52,902 nt of DNA from Solirubrobacteraceae bacterium (lineage in GTDB: Bacteria; Actinomycetota; Thermoleophilia; Solirubrobacterales; Solirubrobacteraceae), in NCBI GenBank assembly GCA_025934395.1, contig JAICYC010000015.1, forward strand, positions 1 through 52,902, read 5' to 3'. Below are positions 1 to 8,584 of the stretch, in pieces (position 1 is the stretch's first letter; each line of letters begins with the position of its first letter). Position numbers and translations under genes: made by a program. The notes below the pieces were generated by a model. It was not told where the DNA came from and did not search any database. It saw only the letters and a program-made list of their open reading frames with translations.

Positions 1-1427
1 AGACGATGCTCAACAACACCCAGCCGCTGGTGGTCGGCCAGAGCACCGCGACCGCCTACCTGAAGGGAACCGTGCAGGAGGTCGCGCTCTACAACACAGC
101 CCTCACCGCGACCCAGATCACCGAACACTACGGCGCCGGGGCAAAGAGCCAGGATCCGCTGCTCGCTGCGGTCGGCGACATCGCATGCGCCCCCGGCGAC
201 ACCACTCACGCGTGCAAACAGCTCGCTACGGCAAACCTGGTCGCCACGCAGCATCCGAGCGCGGTCGCCCTGCTCGGCGACAACCAGTATGAAAGCGGCC
301 TGCTCAGCGAGTACATGGGGGCGGGGGCCTACAACGAAACGTGGGGCCGGTTCAACCCGTTCGTGCATCCGACGCCGGGCAACCACGAGTACGCCTCGTC
401 TCCGACGGCGGCCGGCTACTTCGAATACTTTGGAACGGCCGCCGGCCCTCCCGGTCGCGGGTACTACTCGTATGAGCTCGGCGGCTGGCATCTGATCGCA
501 TTGGACTCGTCGTGTACGGATGCCGGATGCACGAACCGCGACTTCGACGGCACCACCAGCTCCGCGCAGCTGACCTGGCTGCAGAACGACCTGGCAGCCC
601 ATCCCAACCAGTGCATCCTCGCTTACTGGCACCATCCCCGTTTCACCTCGGGGTTCGTCGGCAACAGTCCGGCTGTGGGCTCCCTGTGGGAAGCGCTGTA
701 TGCGGCGCATGCAGACATCGTGCTCAACGGACACGCCCACGACTACGAGCGCTACGCCCAGCAGGATCCCTCTCAGCACGCGACCAGCGAAGGGATCCGC
801 GAGTTCGTCGTCGGCACGGGTGGCGAGTCTCTCGTCTCACTCGCGACCGTCCAACCCAACCTCGAAGCGGTCGACAACACCCACTTCGGGGTGCTCTTCC
901 TGACGCTTCACCCCAGCAGCTACGAATGGTCCTTCCGCGGGACCGAAGGCGGCGTCCTGGACAGCGGCTCGACGCACTGCCACGCTGCGAGCGGCGGGGG
1001 CGCGGCGGCTGTTCGTCTCTCGCCCCTTCGCGCCACCGCTCAGGGCAACGAAGCCCAGCTGCCTGCGGTGACCGCCGCAAGCCAGCTCGTGCCGTCCTCC
1101 TCACCGGACGATCAACCGCTCGACTTCGCCGTGCGGCCGACCGGCCGCACGGCGGCCGACGCCGCCAGCATCCCGCTCGACGTGCACTGCTCCCGCGGGT
1201 GTGAGGTGGGGGTCACGGTGAGCGTGCGGCGCGGGCCTCGAATCAAGACGGTGCTCCGCTTCGACGAGACCGCCACCGAGCGGCCCGACTTCCGTATCGC
1301 CCTGCACCTGCCGCGAAAACTTGCGCGCCTCCTGTCCGACGTCCCACTGATCGCCACGTTCCACGCGGTCGACACGGCCGGCGAACAGCGCACGCTGACG
1401 AGAACACTGGCGCCCCCAAGCCGATGA
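1..1427 (+). CDS. Secreted metallophosphoesterase with LamG-like N-terminal end (5' partial)
   Basis: Calcineurin-like phosphoesterase, probably acting outside the cell on phosphomonoesters or diesters. Counting from the ATG at base 6, the dimetal motifs appear in order: GDIA (57-60), GDNQYE (91-96), GNHE (125-128), YWHHPRF (207-213) and GHAHDYER (242-249). The first ~45 residues look like the end of a LamG/concanavalin-like module (VQEVALYNTALTATQI). The reading frame is open to the window edge, so the true start lies upstream. After ~residue 320 comes a low-complexity linker and a ~110-residue C-terminal part with two cysteines (CSRGC) of no recognised family. The stop overlaps the next start (ATGA), which suggests translational coupling. 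The metallophosphoesterase call is firm; the substrate is unknown. Confidence 0.85.
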   Translation, partial: TMLNNTQPLVVGQSTATAYLKGTVQEVALYNTALTATQITEHYGAGAKSQDPLLAAVGDIACAPGDTTHACKQLATANLVATQHPSAVALLGDNQYESGLLSEYMGAGAYNETWGRFNPFVHPTPGNHEYASSPTAAGYFEYFGTAAGPPGRGYYSYELGGWHLIALDSSCTDAGCTNRDFDGTTSSAQLTWLQNDLAAHPNQCILAYWHHPRFTSGFVGNSPAVGSLWEALYAAHADIVLNGHAHDYERYAQQDPSQHATSEGIREFVVGTGGESLVSLATVQPNLEAVDNTHFGVLFLTLHPSSYEWSFRGTEGGVLDSGSTHCHAASGGGAAAVRLSPLRATAQGNEAQLPAVTAASQLVPSSSPDDQPLDFAVRPTGRTAADAASIPLDVHCSRGCEVGVTVSVRRGPRIKTVLRFDETATERPDFRIALHLPRKLARLLSDVPLIATFHAVDTAGEQRTLTRTLAPPSR

Positions 1428-2608
1428 CACCGCCCGTGATACCCGTAGATGCCCCGGGCGGCGAGCACGTCGCGGCCCGCTGGCTCCCTAGATTCGCCGT
1501 GAGACCTGGGAGCCGAGTGGCCACAGGCGGCTCGCAGATCATTGTGCTCGACCCGCTCGCCGATCGCCGCTGGGACGAGTTCGTCTGCTCCCACCCATCG
1601 TCCAGCATCTACCACCTCGCTGACTGGAGCGCGATCCTCCGATCGGCTTACGGGTTCACGCCGTGTGGCGTGGCGCTCGAGTCCGACGGGCGCATCGTGG
1701 GCGTGCTGCCGATGATGAGCTCTTTGGGTGTCGTCACCCGCCGGCGGCTGCGGGCGCTGCCGGCGGTCGGCTCCGTCGACCCGCTCGCGAACACGGCCGA
1801 GGGCCGGCGCGCGCTGCTCTCGGCGGCCTGCGACCTCGCGCTCGAGTCCGGTGCTCGCTCGTTCACGCTCACCGCCCGCAGCGCCGATCTGGAGGGCCTC
1901 GAACCTCGGCTCGCCGTGGGTCGTCGCTTCGCGACCTTCATCGCCCCGCTCGGCGACGATCCTGAACGCCTGCGGGCCGGCTGGAAGAAGAGCGCCAACA
2001 ACCTCTGGCGTGGTCTGCGCAAGTCCGAACAGGCGGGCGTGACCGTGCGCGAGGGCAGCTCCGAGCGCGACCTCAGGCGTTTTTACGCCATGTACTGCGC
2101 GACGATGCGCCACCACCGGTCACTGCCGCGCAGCTACAGGATGTTCTCGCACACGCGCCGCGCGCTCTCGGAGAAGGGCCTGTATCGCCTGCTGCTCGCC
2201 GAACACGACGGCGCGGTCGTGGCGGGCGGGGTGTTCTGCACCTGGCAGGGCACCGTCGATCTGATGTTCAACGCGAGCTCCCAAGCCCACCTGGCGCTGC
2301 GCCCGAACCACGCGATCTACTGGAACGCCATCTGCTGGGCCATCGAGAACGGCTGCCGCCATTACAACATGGGAGAGGCGCCGGTGGACGGCTCCCTCGG
2401 GCGTTTCAAGGCTCAGTGGGGCGGCGAGCCGGCCGCGCGATTCCGGTACGAGTTCACGCCCGGCGGGAGCAGCAACGCCGCCCAGGCGCTGCGCCGCACG
2501 AGCAACCAACTCGAGGCGCGGCGCGAGAGCACGCTGTCACGCGTCTGGGGTCGTACGCCGCTGCCGGCGACGCGCGCGGCGGGTCAGCTCGTCTATCGCT
2601 TCTTCTGA
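1424..2608 (+). CDS. FemAB/GNAT-type acyltransferase (exopolysaccharide-locus type)
   Basis: 394-residue protein with the tandem-GNAT architecture of FemAB/BioF2/CelD-like proteins. These transfer amino-acyl or acyl groups, and one subgroup is linked to exopolysaccharide and PEP-CTERM/exosortase loci. The diagnostic C-terminal block is visible at ~310-335: YNMGEAPVDGSLGRFKAQWG, equivalent to the family's FDFGRS...FK..WG signature. The N-terminal half contains SSSIYHLADWSAIL, typical of the first GNAT lobe. There is no signal peptide, so it is cytoplasmic. The ATG overlaps the stop of the upstream phosphoesterase. It could modify a sugar repeat or a lipid-linked precursor; the donor cannot be read from sequence. 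Confidence 0.75.
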   Translation: MTPPVIPVDAPGGEHVAARWLPRFAVRPGSRVATGGSQIIVLDPLADRRWDEFVCSHPSSSIYHLADWSAILRSAYGFTPCGVALESDGRIVGVLPMMSSLGVVTRRRLRALPAVGSVDPLANTAEGRRALLSAACDLALESGARSFTLTARSADLEGLEPRLAVGRRFATFIAPLGDDPERLRAGWKKSANNLWRGLRKSEQAGVTVREGSSERDLRRFYAMYCATMRHHRSLPRSYRMFSHTRRALSEKGLYRLLLAEHDGAVVAGGVFCTWQGTVDLMFNASSQAHLALRPNHAIYWNAICWAIENGCRHYNMGEAPVDGSLGRFKAQWGGEPAARFRYEFTPGGSSNAAQALRRTSNQLEARRESTLSRVWGRTPLPATRAAGQLVYRFF

Positions 2609-2637
2609 GCGCCGCCCACCGGGAAAGCGGCCTCGCA
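2609..2637. terminator. Possible weak bidirectional terminator between convergent genes
   Basis: The 29-base gap between two convergent genes holds a short GC stem, GCCGC (2611-2615) with GCGGC (2627-2631), and an 11-base loop. There is no T-run on either side, so this is only a weak candidate based mostly on position. Confidence 0.25.
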
Positions 2638-3465
2638 CTACGCCTTGCGGCGCGCGACGTAGTGCAGCTCGGGGCAGCTCGCGCCCGCTTCGCCCTCGGC
2701 GACGAGCGCGCCGGCGAGGTCGCGGCACTCGAGCAGCTGCAAGCCGCGTTCGTCGAGCTGGCGCTCCTGCTCGTCGCGTGAGATGTAGTAGTGAAGCAGC
2801 GAGAAGTCGTGCGCCTCGTCGTTGACGATCGCGTAGCCCTCGGCGCCCTGCTCCATGCGGCGCAGGCGGCGGCGGTTGCCGAGACGCGTCAGGAGCGCCC
2901 GCGGGCTGCCGTGCGCCGGCGATCCCACCAGCAGCCGCAACAGCATCCGCGCGCGAGCCCGGGGGGTCCTGACGTAGCAGCGGTTGTGCGAGGACATGAT
3001 CAGGATGCCGTCCTTCGCAAGAAGGTTGCGGATTTCCTCGAGGACGCGTCTGCGCTGCTCGTCGCCGAGGACGTCGAGCACGTTGAACCCGGCGACCACG
3101 GCGTCGTAGGGCCCTCCGCCGATCGCTCCCAGCTCCCGCAGGTCGCCGACCGTGAACCGCACCTTCGGATAGGTGCGCGCGCAGTATTCGATCATCGACC
3201 GGGAGATGTCGATCCCGCAGACGTCGTTCGAGATCTCTCCCAGATGACCCGTGATCCGGCCGGCCCCGCAACCGAGCTCCAGCACCCGCCCCGCGAGCGG
3301 ACCGCGGTGAGCTTCGAGCAGGATCTGCTCGACGGGCCGCAGGCTCCGGCTGGCGTACAGCTCGACCGCTTCGCCACGCGCCCATTGCTCCGCGTTCGGC
3401 TCGGCGACACCCCATGCGCCAGCTATGTTTATCGGCGTGCCGTCGGACATCTCGGTAGGCGTCAT
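2638..3465 (-). CDS. Class I SAM-dependent methyltransferase
   Basis: 275-residue Rossmann-fold methyltransferase. SAM-binding motif I is VLELGCGAGRITGHL (~61-75), the acidic end of strand 2 is GIDIS (~86-90), and motif II/III are GDLREL and YDAVVAGFNVLDVL. A post-motif ILIMSSHNRCYV segment is followed by a basic, variable C-terminal acceptor region. The start is ambiguous: ATG at 3465 or, 15 bases in, at 3450; neither has a strong Shine-Dalgarno. It is divergent from the alpha/beta hydrolase with an 80-base shared promoter region. The setting suggests methylation of a sugar or lipid carrier, but the acceptor is unknown. Confidence 0.8.
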   Translation of the reverse strand: MTPTEMSDGTPINIAGAWGVAEPNAEQWARGEAVELYASRSLRPVEQILLEAHRGPLAGRVLELGCGAGRITGHLGEISNDVCGIDISRSMIEYCARTYPKVRFTVGDLRELGAIGGGPYDAVVAGFNVLDVLGDEQRRRVLEEIRNLLAKDGILIMSSHNRCYVRTPRARARMLLRLLVGSPAHGSPRALLTRLGNRRRLRRMEQGAEGYAIVNDEAHDFSLLHYYISRDEQERQLDERGLQLLECRDLAGALVAEGEAGASCPELHYVARRKA

Positions 3466-3545
3466 CGTAGCCGCGCGGTCGCCGCGCCGACCGCCCCTGT
3501 GACCGGTCGCGAGGGCTGGTCCACCGGCACCTGCGGAGCCGCGGA

Positions 3546-5372
3546 ATGACTCGCGGGCACCCGCGCGCGGTCTACCTGGGCGGGGACGACGGCGGAGACA
3601 GGTCCGTCTTCGGCGTCTTCCATCCCGCCGCCCCCGGCGGGCGCACCGGCGTGGTCATGTGTCCGCCATTCGGGTGGGACGACACCTGCTCCTACCGCAG
3701 CCGCCGCGACTGGGCCGAGGCACTGGCCGAGGCCGGCATGGCGACGATCCGGATCGACTTCCCCGGCACCGGCGACAGCGCCGGCTCGCCCGATGACGGC
3801 CCGCTGGCGACGCGGTGGACCGGCGCCGTGCTCAGCGCGGTCGAGAGTCTGCAGGCGCTGAGCGGCTGCGTGGAGATCGCCGCGGTGGGGATCGGCCTCG
3901 GCGGCCTCATGCTCGTGCAGGCCGCCGCGGAGGGCGCCCCGCTGCGCGATCTCGTGCTCTGGGCGGTGCCCGCCTCGGGCCGGACGCTCGTGCGCGAGCT
4001 GCGGGTGTTCGCAAGTCTCGAGGAATCCGGCCCCGCCCCTGACCCCGCGACCGATGCCGACCCCCTACCGGAGGGATCGGTGTGGGCGGGCGGGTTCCTG
4101 CTGCGCGCCGACACCGCGAGCGAGCTCGAAGCCCTCGACCTCACGCGCCTGGACCTCACCGGAACGTCCATCCGGCGCGTACTCCTGCTCGGGCGGGACG
4201 GGATCAGCGTCGACTCGCGGCTGCGGTCGCACCTGCTCGCGAGCGGGTTCGAGGTCGACGTCTCGCCGGGGGAGGGCTATGGGGCGATGATGGCCAAGCC
4301 CCACTATTCCCGCACACCCACCGAGGTGGTCGTCGCCGTGAGCGAATGGCTGGGCCCGGGGGCTGCGGCCGCGCCTGGAGGGAAGGCAGGACCCGGGGCC
4401 GCCCAGGCCAACGGCGCCGCTGTGGGTCCGCCGGCTCGGACGCCGATCTCGCAGAACGTGTACCCGGGCCACGAGGCCATGCTGGTGGCGGGCGGCGCCG
4501 TTCGCGAGCGCGCGCTGGCGATCGAGCAGCCGTTCGGAGAGCTGTTCGGGATCCTCGCCGAACCCACGAGCGCACCCGTCGCCGAGATCTGCGCGATCCT
4601 CCTGAACGCCGGCGCGATCAGGAGGATCGGCCCGAACCGCACGTGGGTCGAGGCCGCCCGCCGCTGGGCCGCGTGCGGCGTCCGCACGCTGCGTCTCGAC
4701 CTCGAGGGAATCGGCGACGCCGACGGCGACGCGGAACGCTTCAGCGAGCTGGCAGAGCTGTACACGCCGCGCATGACCGCCCAGGTCGGAGCGGCGCTCG
4801 GCGCCCTCGCGGAGGGCGGGCTCGCGCACAGCTTCGTGCTGGGCGGCCTCTGCTCCGGCGCATATTGGGCCTTCCACGCCACGCACGCAGACGAGCGTGT
4901 ACGCGCCGCTTTCCTGCTCAACCCCCAGGCGCTCGTGTGGGATCCGTCCCTGGAGACCGCGCGCGAGCTGCGCAAGGGCATGCGCGGCTCCTCCATGCGC
5001 CGCATCCTCAGCGGCGAGGTGCCGATCGAGCGCCTCGTCAGCTTCGCCTCTCAGGCGCCGCGCGCGCTGCCGCGCCGTCTGCTCAAGCGGCGCGGCGATC
5101 GCGCGGTGCTGTTCGACGCTCTCGCCACCATGGCCGAGCGCGACCAGCACGTGACGTTCCTCTTCTCGGGCAAGGAGCCGCTGCTGGAAGAGCTGCAGCG
5201 CGACGGTTCGGCCGAGATGCTCATGGCCATGCCGAACGTGGCCTGGGAGGCGCTCCCGGGTGAGATCCACACGCTGCGGCCACGGGAGGCGCAGAGACGG
5301 GCCCATGAGGCACTGGACAGGGCCTTGCAGGCGGTGCTTGCGGGAACGCACGCCGGCCACGCGGTGCGCTGA
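3546..5372 (+). CDS. Fused double alpha/beta hydrolase (two hydrolase folds in one chain)
   Basis: 608 residues comprising two alpha/beta-hydrolase domains (about 1-270 and 320-605) joined by a Gly/Ala-rich linker. The N-domain resembles exosortase-system-associated hydrolases (MCPPFGWDD, RIDFPGTGDSAG ~69-80). Its nucleophile elbow reads GIGLGG (115-120), with Gly117 where Ser/Cys/Asp is expected, so it is probably not catalytic. The C-domain has LRLDLEGIGDADG and an intact elbow GLCSG (434-438) with Cys436, and a late His in GEIHTL. In exosortase A loci, hydrolases 1 and 2 are separate proteins; here they appear as one. Good Shine-Dalgarno (GGAG, bases ~3534-3537). Likely an esterase or acyl-handling enzyme of polysaccharide assembly; the substrate is unknown. 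Confidence 0.75.
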   Translation: MTRGHPRAVYLGGDDGGDRSVFGVFHPAAPGGRTGVVMCPPFGWDDTCSYRSRRDWAEALAEAGMATIRIDFPGTGDSAGSPDDGPLATRWTGAVLSAVESLQALSGCVEIAAVGIGLGGLMLVQAAAEGAPLRDLVLWAVPASGRTLVRELRVFASLEESGPAPDPATDADPLPEGSVWAGGFLLRADTASELEALDLTRLDLTGTSIRRVLLLGRDGISVDSRLRSHLLASGFEVDVSPGEGYGAMMAKPHYSRTPTEVVVAVSEWLGPGAAAAPGGKAGPGAAQANGAAVGPPARTPISQNVYPGHEAMLVAGGAVRERALAIEQPFGELFGILAEPTSAPVAEICAILLNAGAIRRIGPNRTWVEAARRWAACGVRTLRLDLEGIGDADGDAERFSELAELYTPRMTAQVGAALGALAEGGLAHSFVLGGLCSGAYWAFHATHADERVRAAFLLNPQALVWDPSLETARELRKGMRGSSMRRILSGEVPIERLVSFASQAPRALPRRLLKRRGDRAVLFDALATMAERDQHVTFLFSGKEPLLEELQRDGSAEMLMAMPNVAWEALPGEIHTLRPREAQRRAHEALDRALQAVLAGTHAGHAVR

Positions 5373-5386
5373 GGCCGACGTAGCGC

Positions 5387-5400
5387 GCCGGCCGGCCGGC
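5387..5400. terminator. Perfect 14-base GC palindrome between convergent genes
   Basis: GCCGGCCGGCCGGC is its own reverse complement and sits exactly where the plus-strand hydrolase and the minus-strand glycosyltransferase converge. It could fold as a short GC hairpin on either RNA, but it has no T-tract, so its role as a terminator is uncertain. Confidence 0.3.
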
Positions 5401-6584
5401 TAGCTGCGTCGTCCGCGCTCGACGAGCAGCTCTTCGTATAGCGCTTCGAGCCTGCGGACCTGCACGTCGACCTCGAACTCGGCGCGGCGGCGCTCTCGCG
5501 CGGCCAACCCCATCGCCCGGGCGGACTCCGGGTCCCCCAGCAGCTGCTCGATGGCGGCCGCCATCGCCGCCGGATCGCGGCGAGGGACGAGGAGTCCGTG
5601 GATCCCCGACTCGATGAGGTCCGGAACGCCTCCCACGGCGGTGGACACGATCGGCACAGCCGCCTCCATGTACTCCATCACGGCCAAGGGGCTCCCCTCG
5701 AAGTCCGAGCTGCAGACGGCCACATCCAGCGCGGCCAGCACGTCGCTGACGTCGGCTCGATCGCCGAGGAATCGGACAGAACCTCCGACGCCGAGCTCGG
5801 CGGCGCGGCGCTCGAGCGCGGCGCGCTCAGGCCCGCCGCCGACGATCAACACGGTTGCGTCGGGCCGCTTGGCAACGAGTATGACGGCTGCCTCGAGGAG
5901 CACCTCCTGCGCCTTCTGGGGCCTCAGGACCGCGACCGCGCCCACCACGGGCGCCGTAGGCGTGATCCCCAGCTCGGCTCTCACGTCCTTCCCCGTCGGC
6001 GCGGCGATGTCGGTCACCCCGTTGGGTATGAACAAGGTGCGTTCCGGGTCGATCCCCTCGACCTCGGTCATCCTGCGCTGATCCTCGCGCGAGACCGCGA
6101 TGAAACGGTCGGCGCAGCGGGCGATCACCTCGCGGTCCACAAACCTCCGCAGCGGCTGTCCTTCATAGGACCAGGTGTGCTCGTGGGCGATTACGACCGG
6201 GGTCCCCACCGCGCGGGCGACGACGCTTCCCCACACGTTCGAGCCGAACTTGTGGGAGTGGACGACGTCGATCCGGTGGCTGCGCAGGAAGCGCGCGAGA
6301 CGCAGCCAGGGAACGACCTCGAGTTTGCGTCTGCGGCGCAAGCCCAGCACAGGCACATGGCTCCGATCCATGACCATCTGGGCGCGCAGGCCCGACTCGT
6401 CGAGGCGCTGCGGCGGGTCGCGCGGGTGACGGCTGACGCAGAGCGTGGCCTCGAAGCGCTCCGGATCCAAGCGTGTGGTTATCAGGACGGCCAGACGCTC
6501 GGCGCCGCCCGCGAGCGTGAGGTAGTCGACGAGCGTGACCACGCGAATGCGGGGCGTGAGGGCTCCTCTTGCGCTCATGTGCAT
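5400..6584 (-). CDS. Glycosyltransferase family 4 (GT-B fold)
   Basis: 394-residue retaining GT4 enzyme of the cytoplasmic membrane face. The N-lobe starts with the typical beta1 and glycine loop (RVVTLVDYLTLAGGAERL). The C-lobe donor site shows IPNGV, VGAVAVLRPQKAQEVLLEA, and the E-x7-E motif in EGSPLAVMEYMEAAVPIVST. Internal motifs HSHKFGSNVWG and AHEHTW are usual for the acceptor lobe. Two in-frame ATGs (6584, 6578) are possible starts. It stands alone on the minus strand between two plus-strand genes. The donor and acceptor sugars cannot be deduced. Confidence 0.85.
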   Translation of the reverse strand: MHMSARGALTPRIRVVTLVDYLTLAGGAERLAVLITTRLDPERFEATLCVSRHPRDPPQRLDESGLRAQMVMDRSHVPVLGLRRRRKLEVVPWLRLARFLRSHRIDVVHSHKFGSNVWGSVVARAVGTPVVIAHEHTWSYEGQPLRRFVDREVIARCADRFIAVSREDQRRMTEVEGIDPERTLFIPNGVTDIAAPTGKDVRAELGITPTAPVVGAVAVLRPQKAQEVLLEAAVILVAKRPDATVLIVGGGPERAALERRAAELGVGGSVRFLGDRADVSDVLAALDVAVCSSDFEGSPLAVMEYMEAAVPIVSTAVGGVPDLIESGIHGLLVPRRDPAAMAAAIEQLLGDPESARAMGLAARERRRAEFEVDVQVRRLEALYEELLVERGRRS

Positions 6585-7075
6585 CGGAGCGCGGGCGCGG
6601 TCGTCATTCGTCTGAGAGCCTGCGCGAGATGGCGAGGGCCCGATCGCCGTCAGATCCGATCCTGCAGATCATCATCCCGCGTCGCCGAGGTCCAGCAGGA
6701 CGATGTGGGGCCGTCCAGACGCCGCATCGATCTGGCGCTGTTCGTCGTGATCCCTCGCACTCACGAGCACGTGCGATGCTGTCGTCGGTGTCGGTCATCT
6801 GTCGATAACCACGCCGCGGTGAGCCCGCTCGATGCGAGGGAGAGCAGCCTCGACGCGGGACCTCAGGCGCGGCGCGGCGCCGAGTGTAGCGAACACCCAG
6901 GGGTCCGACACGCGGATGAGCGTGCGACATGGAGCGCAGGATGTTCGGCCCGGCCCGCGGAATCCGGGCGTCCGCGCGTTCACCCGCCGTCAACTGTCAA
7001 GAAGATCTGGATAGGGTTCGAGCCCGTGATCGCAGGGGCGCGAGCGCAGCCGCCATGGACCACGGGGGCGGCGGG
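6585..7075. other. 491-base gene-free divergent intergenic region
   Basis: No convincing coding region: short reading frames on both strands are Arg/Ser/Pro-rich with no recognisable domain or ribosome site. It separates two divergent genes and so must hold both promoters. A TTGACA hexamer lies on the minus strand near 6990-6996, and a weak -10-like GATAGG lies on the plus strand near 7012. A ~30-codon stretch on the minus strand around 6650-6800 (reading ...RPHIVLLDLGDAG) looks somewhat protein-like and might be a decayed remnant, but this is not supportable as a gene. Confidence 0.4.
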
Positions 7076-8566
7076 GTGAGCGAGCGAACCGCGATCGAAG
7101 TGACGCTCGACGGCCCGCCCACGCCCGCGTGGCAGGCACGCGCGCTGAGCGGGCTGCGGGAGTCCGAGAACCTCGAGGTGGCCGCCGTGCGGCTGCTCGG
7201 CGCTCGCCGCAGGCGGCCTCTGCGGGCGCTCACACGCGCCGTGGAATGTCACGTGTTCCGCATCGCCGATCCATTGGTCCCCGTCGCGGTGGACCCGGCC
7301 GAGGCCACGGGCGCCCAGCCTTCAGCGGTCCTCTGGCTCTCTGAGCGCCCGCCGCCCGCATGCGATGACCGCGAGCTGCTGCGGCTCCGCCACAACGGCG
7401 CGCCCGGCACCAGCGCCGACGCGTTCGCGCGCGCGGCCTTGTGCACGACCGCCGTCGTCGAGACGGAGCTGCTCGCCGTGCGGGGCACGGACACCTTCTG
7501 CATCGCGCGTACGGTTTCGGGCGTTCGCGCGTACTCGCCGACGCTGAGCCACGCGCTCGCGCTGTGGAAGCTTGCTGCACTCGTGCCTCGCGAGCTCGGG
7601 CGCGCCGAGCTGTCTCCGGCGCCCGCGGACCCCGACCGCGAGTCCCCGAGCTCGCCCTCGCCGCGTCGAATGTTCCTGAGACTGGTCGCCGCGATCTGTC
7701 GGGTCGCTGTTGTCAGGACGCTGTACCGGCGCTCGTGGCGGATCCGCGTGCGGGCCCGCGCCGACGTTCCCACGCAGGGATGGGAGCACCGCGAGAAGCT
7801 CGTGGACTGGGGCGACGCGGAGTTGTACGCCGACCCGTTCCTGATCGAGCACGACGGTCGGCACCACCTGTTCTGCGAGGAGGTGCGCGCACGCGCCCCC
7901 GGCATGATCTCGCACACCGAGCTGGCCCGTGACGGCTCTCCGGCACGACCACCGCGCTGCGTCATGCGCGCGCCGCACCATCTGTCCTACCCCTTCGTCT
8001 TCGCTCACGAGGGCGACATTTTCATGATCCCGGAGACCGTCGCCCTGCGACGCCTGGAGCTCTATCGCGCGGTCGATTTCCCGACGCGCTGGGAGCGCGA
8101 GGCCGTGCTCCTCGACGACCTCACGATCGCGGACGCGACGATCGTCGCCCACGACGGGCGTCTCTGGTTGTTCGCCTCCGTCGCCGCCCCGAACGCGAGC
8201 CTCCTCGACGAGCTGCACGTCTACTGGGCGAGCGAACCGGCCGGCCCGTGGCAGCCCCACGCGCGCAATCCGGTCGTCTCGGACGTGCGGTGCGCGCGCC
8301 CGGCGGGCGCGATCCAGCGCTGGGACGGCCGTCTCGTTCGGCCCGGGCAGGACGGGAGCCGCCGCTACGGGGGGGCGATCACCTTCCGGGAAATCGAGCG
8401 CCTGACGACGACCGAATACGCAGAGCGCGAGATCGATCGGATCGACCCCGACGCCGTGGTCGACGCCCGCGCGACCCACAGCTACGCCTCGGACGTGCGC
8501 TTCGAGGCCATCGACCTGCGCCGGCGGGAGCTGCGCCTGCGAAGGCGCCGCTCCTCCCGCAGATGA
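7076..8566 (+). CDS. GINT1-N-type beta-propeller glycosyltransferase-associated protein with divergent formyltransferase-like N-domain
   Basis: About 496 residues from the GTG at 7076 (GGGGGCGGCG just upstream); an ATG at 7055 is an alternative. The C-terminal ~300 residues match the five-bladed propeller found at the N-terminus of plant glucosamine inositolphosphorylceramide transferase and in bacterial EPS loci. Repeating blades carry D-P-F/P-F-V and E-E/E-T motifs: LYADPFLIEHDGRHHLFCEE, LSYPFVFAHEGDIFMIPET, DATIVAHDGRLWLFAS, and a last blade with ARPAGAI and RPGQD. The N-terminal ~190 residues resemble the degenerate formyltransferase-like module often fused to it (LWLSERPPP, LRLRHNGAPGT). 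Likely a sugar-binding or sugar-modifying enzyme; no activity is established for the bacterial forms as far as I know. Confidence 0.7.
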   Translation: MSERTAIEVTLDGPPTPAWQARALSGLRESENLEVAAVRLLGARRRRPLRALTRAVECHVFRIADPLVPVAVDPAEATGAQPSAVLWLSERPPPACDDRELLRLRHNGAPGTSADAFARAALCTTAVVETELLAVRGTDTFCIARTVSGVRAYSPTLSHALALWKLAALVPRELGRAELSPAPADPDRESPSSPSPRRMFLRLVAAICRVAVVRTLYRRSWRIRVRARADVPTQGWEHREKLVDWGDAELYADPFLIEHDGRHHLFCEEVRARAPGMISHTELARDGSPARPPRCVMRAPHHLSYPFVFAHEGDIFMIPETVALRRLELYRAVDFPTRWEREAVLLDDLTIADATIVAHDGRLWLFASVAAPNASLLDELHVYWASEPAGPWQPHARNPVVSDVRCARPAGAIQRWDGRLVRPGQDGSRRYGGAITFREIERLTTTEYAEREIDRIDPDAVVDARATHSYASDVRFEAIDLRRRELRLRRRRSSRR

Positions 8567-8584
8567 GTGCCGGCAGACCGGTCT

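Noticed and set aside
6604-6993. Possible small genes or a pseudogene in the 6.6-7.0 kb gap
   Set aside because: Frames on both strands are short and compositionally biased, with no ribosome site or recognisable motif; one 30-codon protein-like stretch is not enough.
8575-8584. AGACCGGTCT palindrome as a terminator between convergent genes
   Set aside because: Ten bases with no room for a loop and no T-run; not supportable as a terminator.
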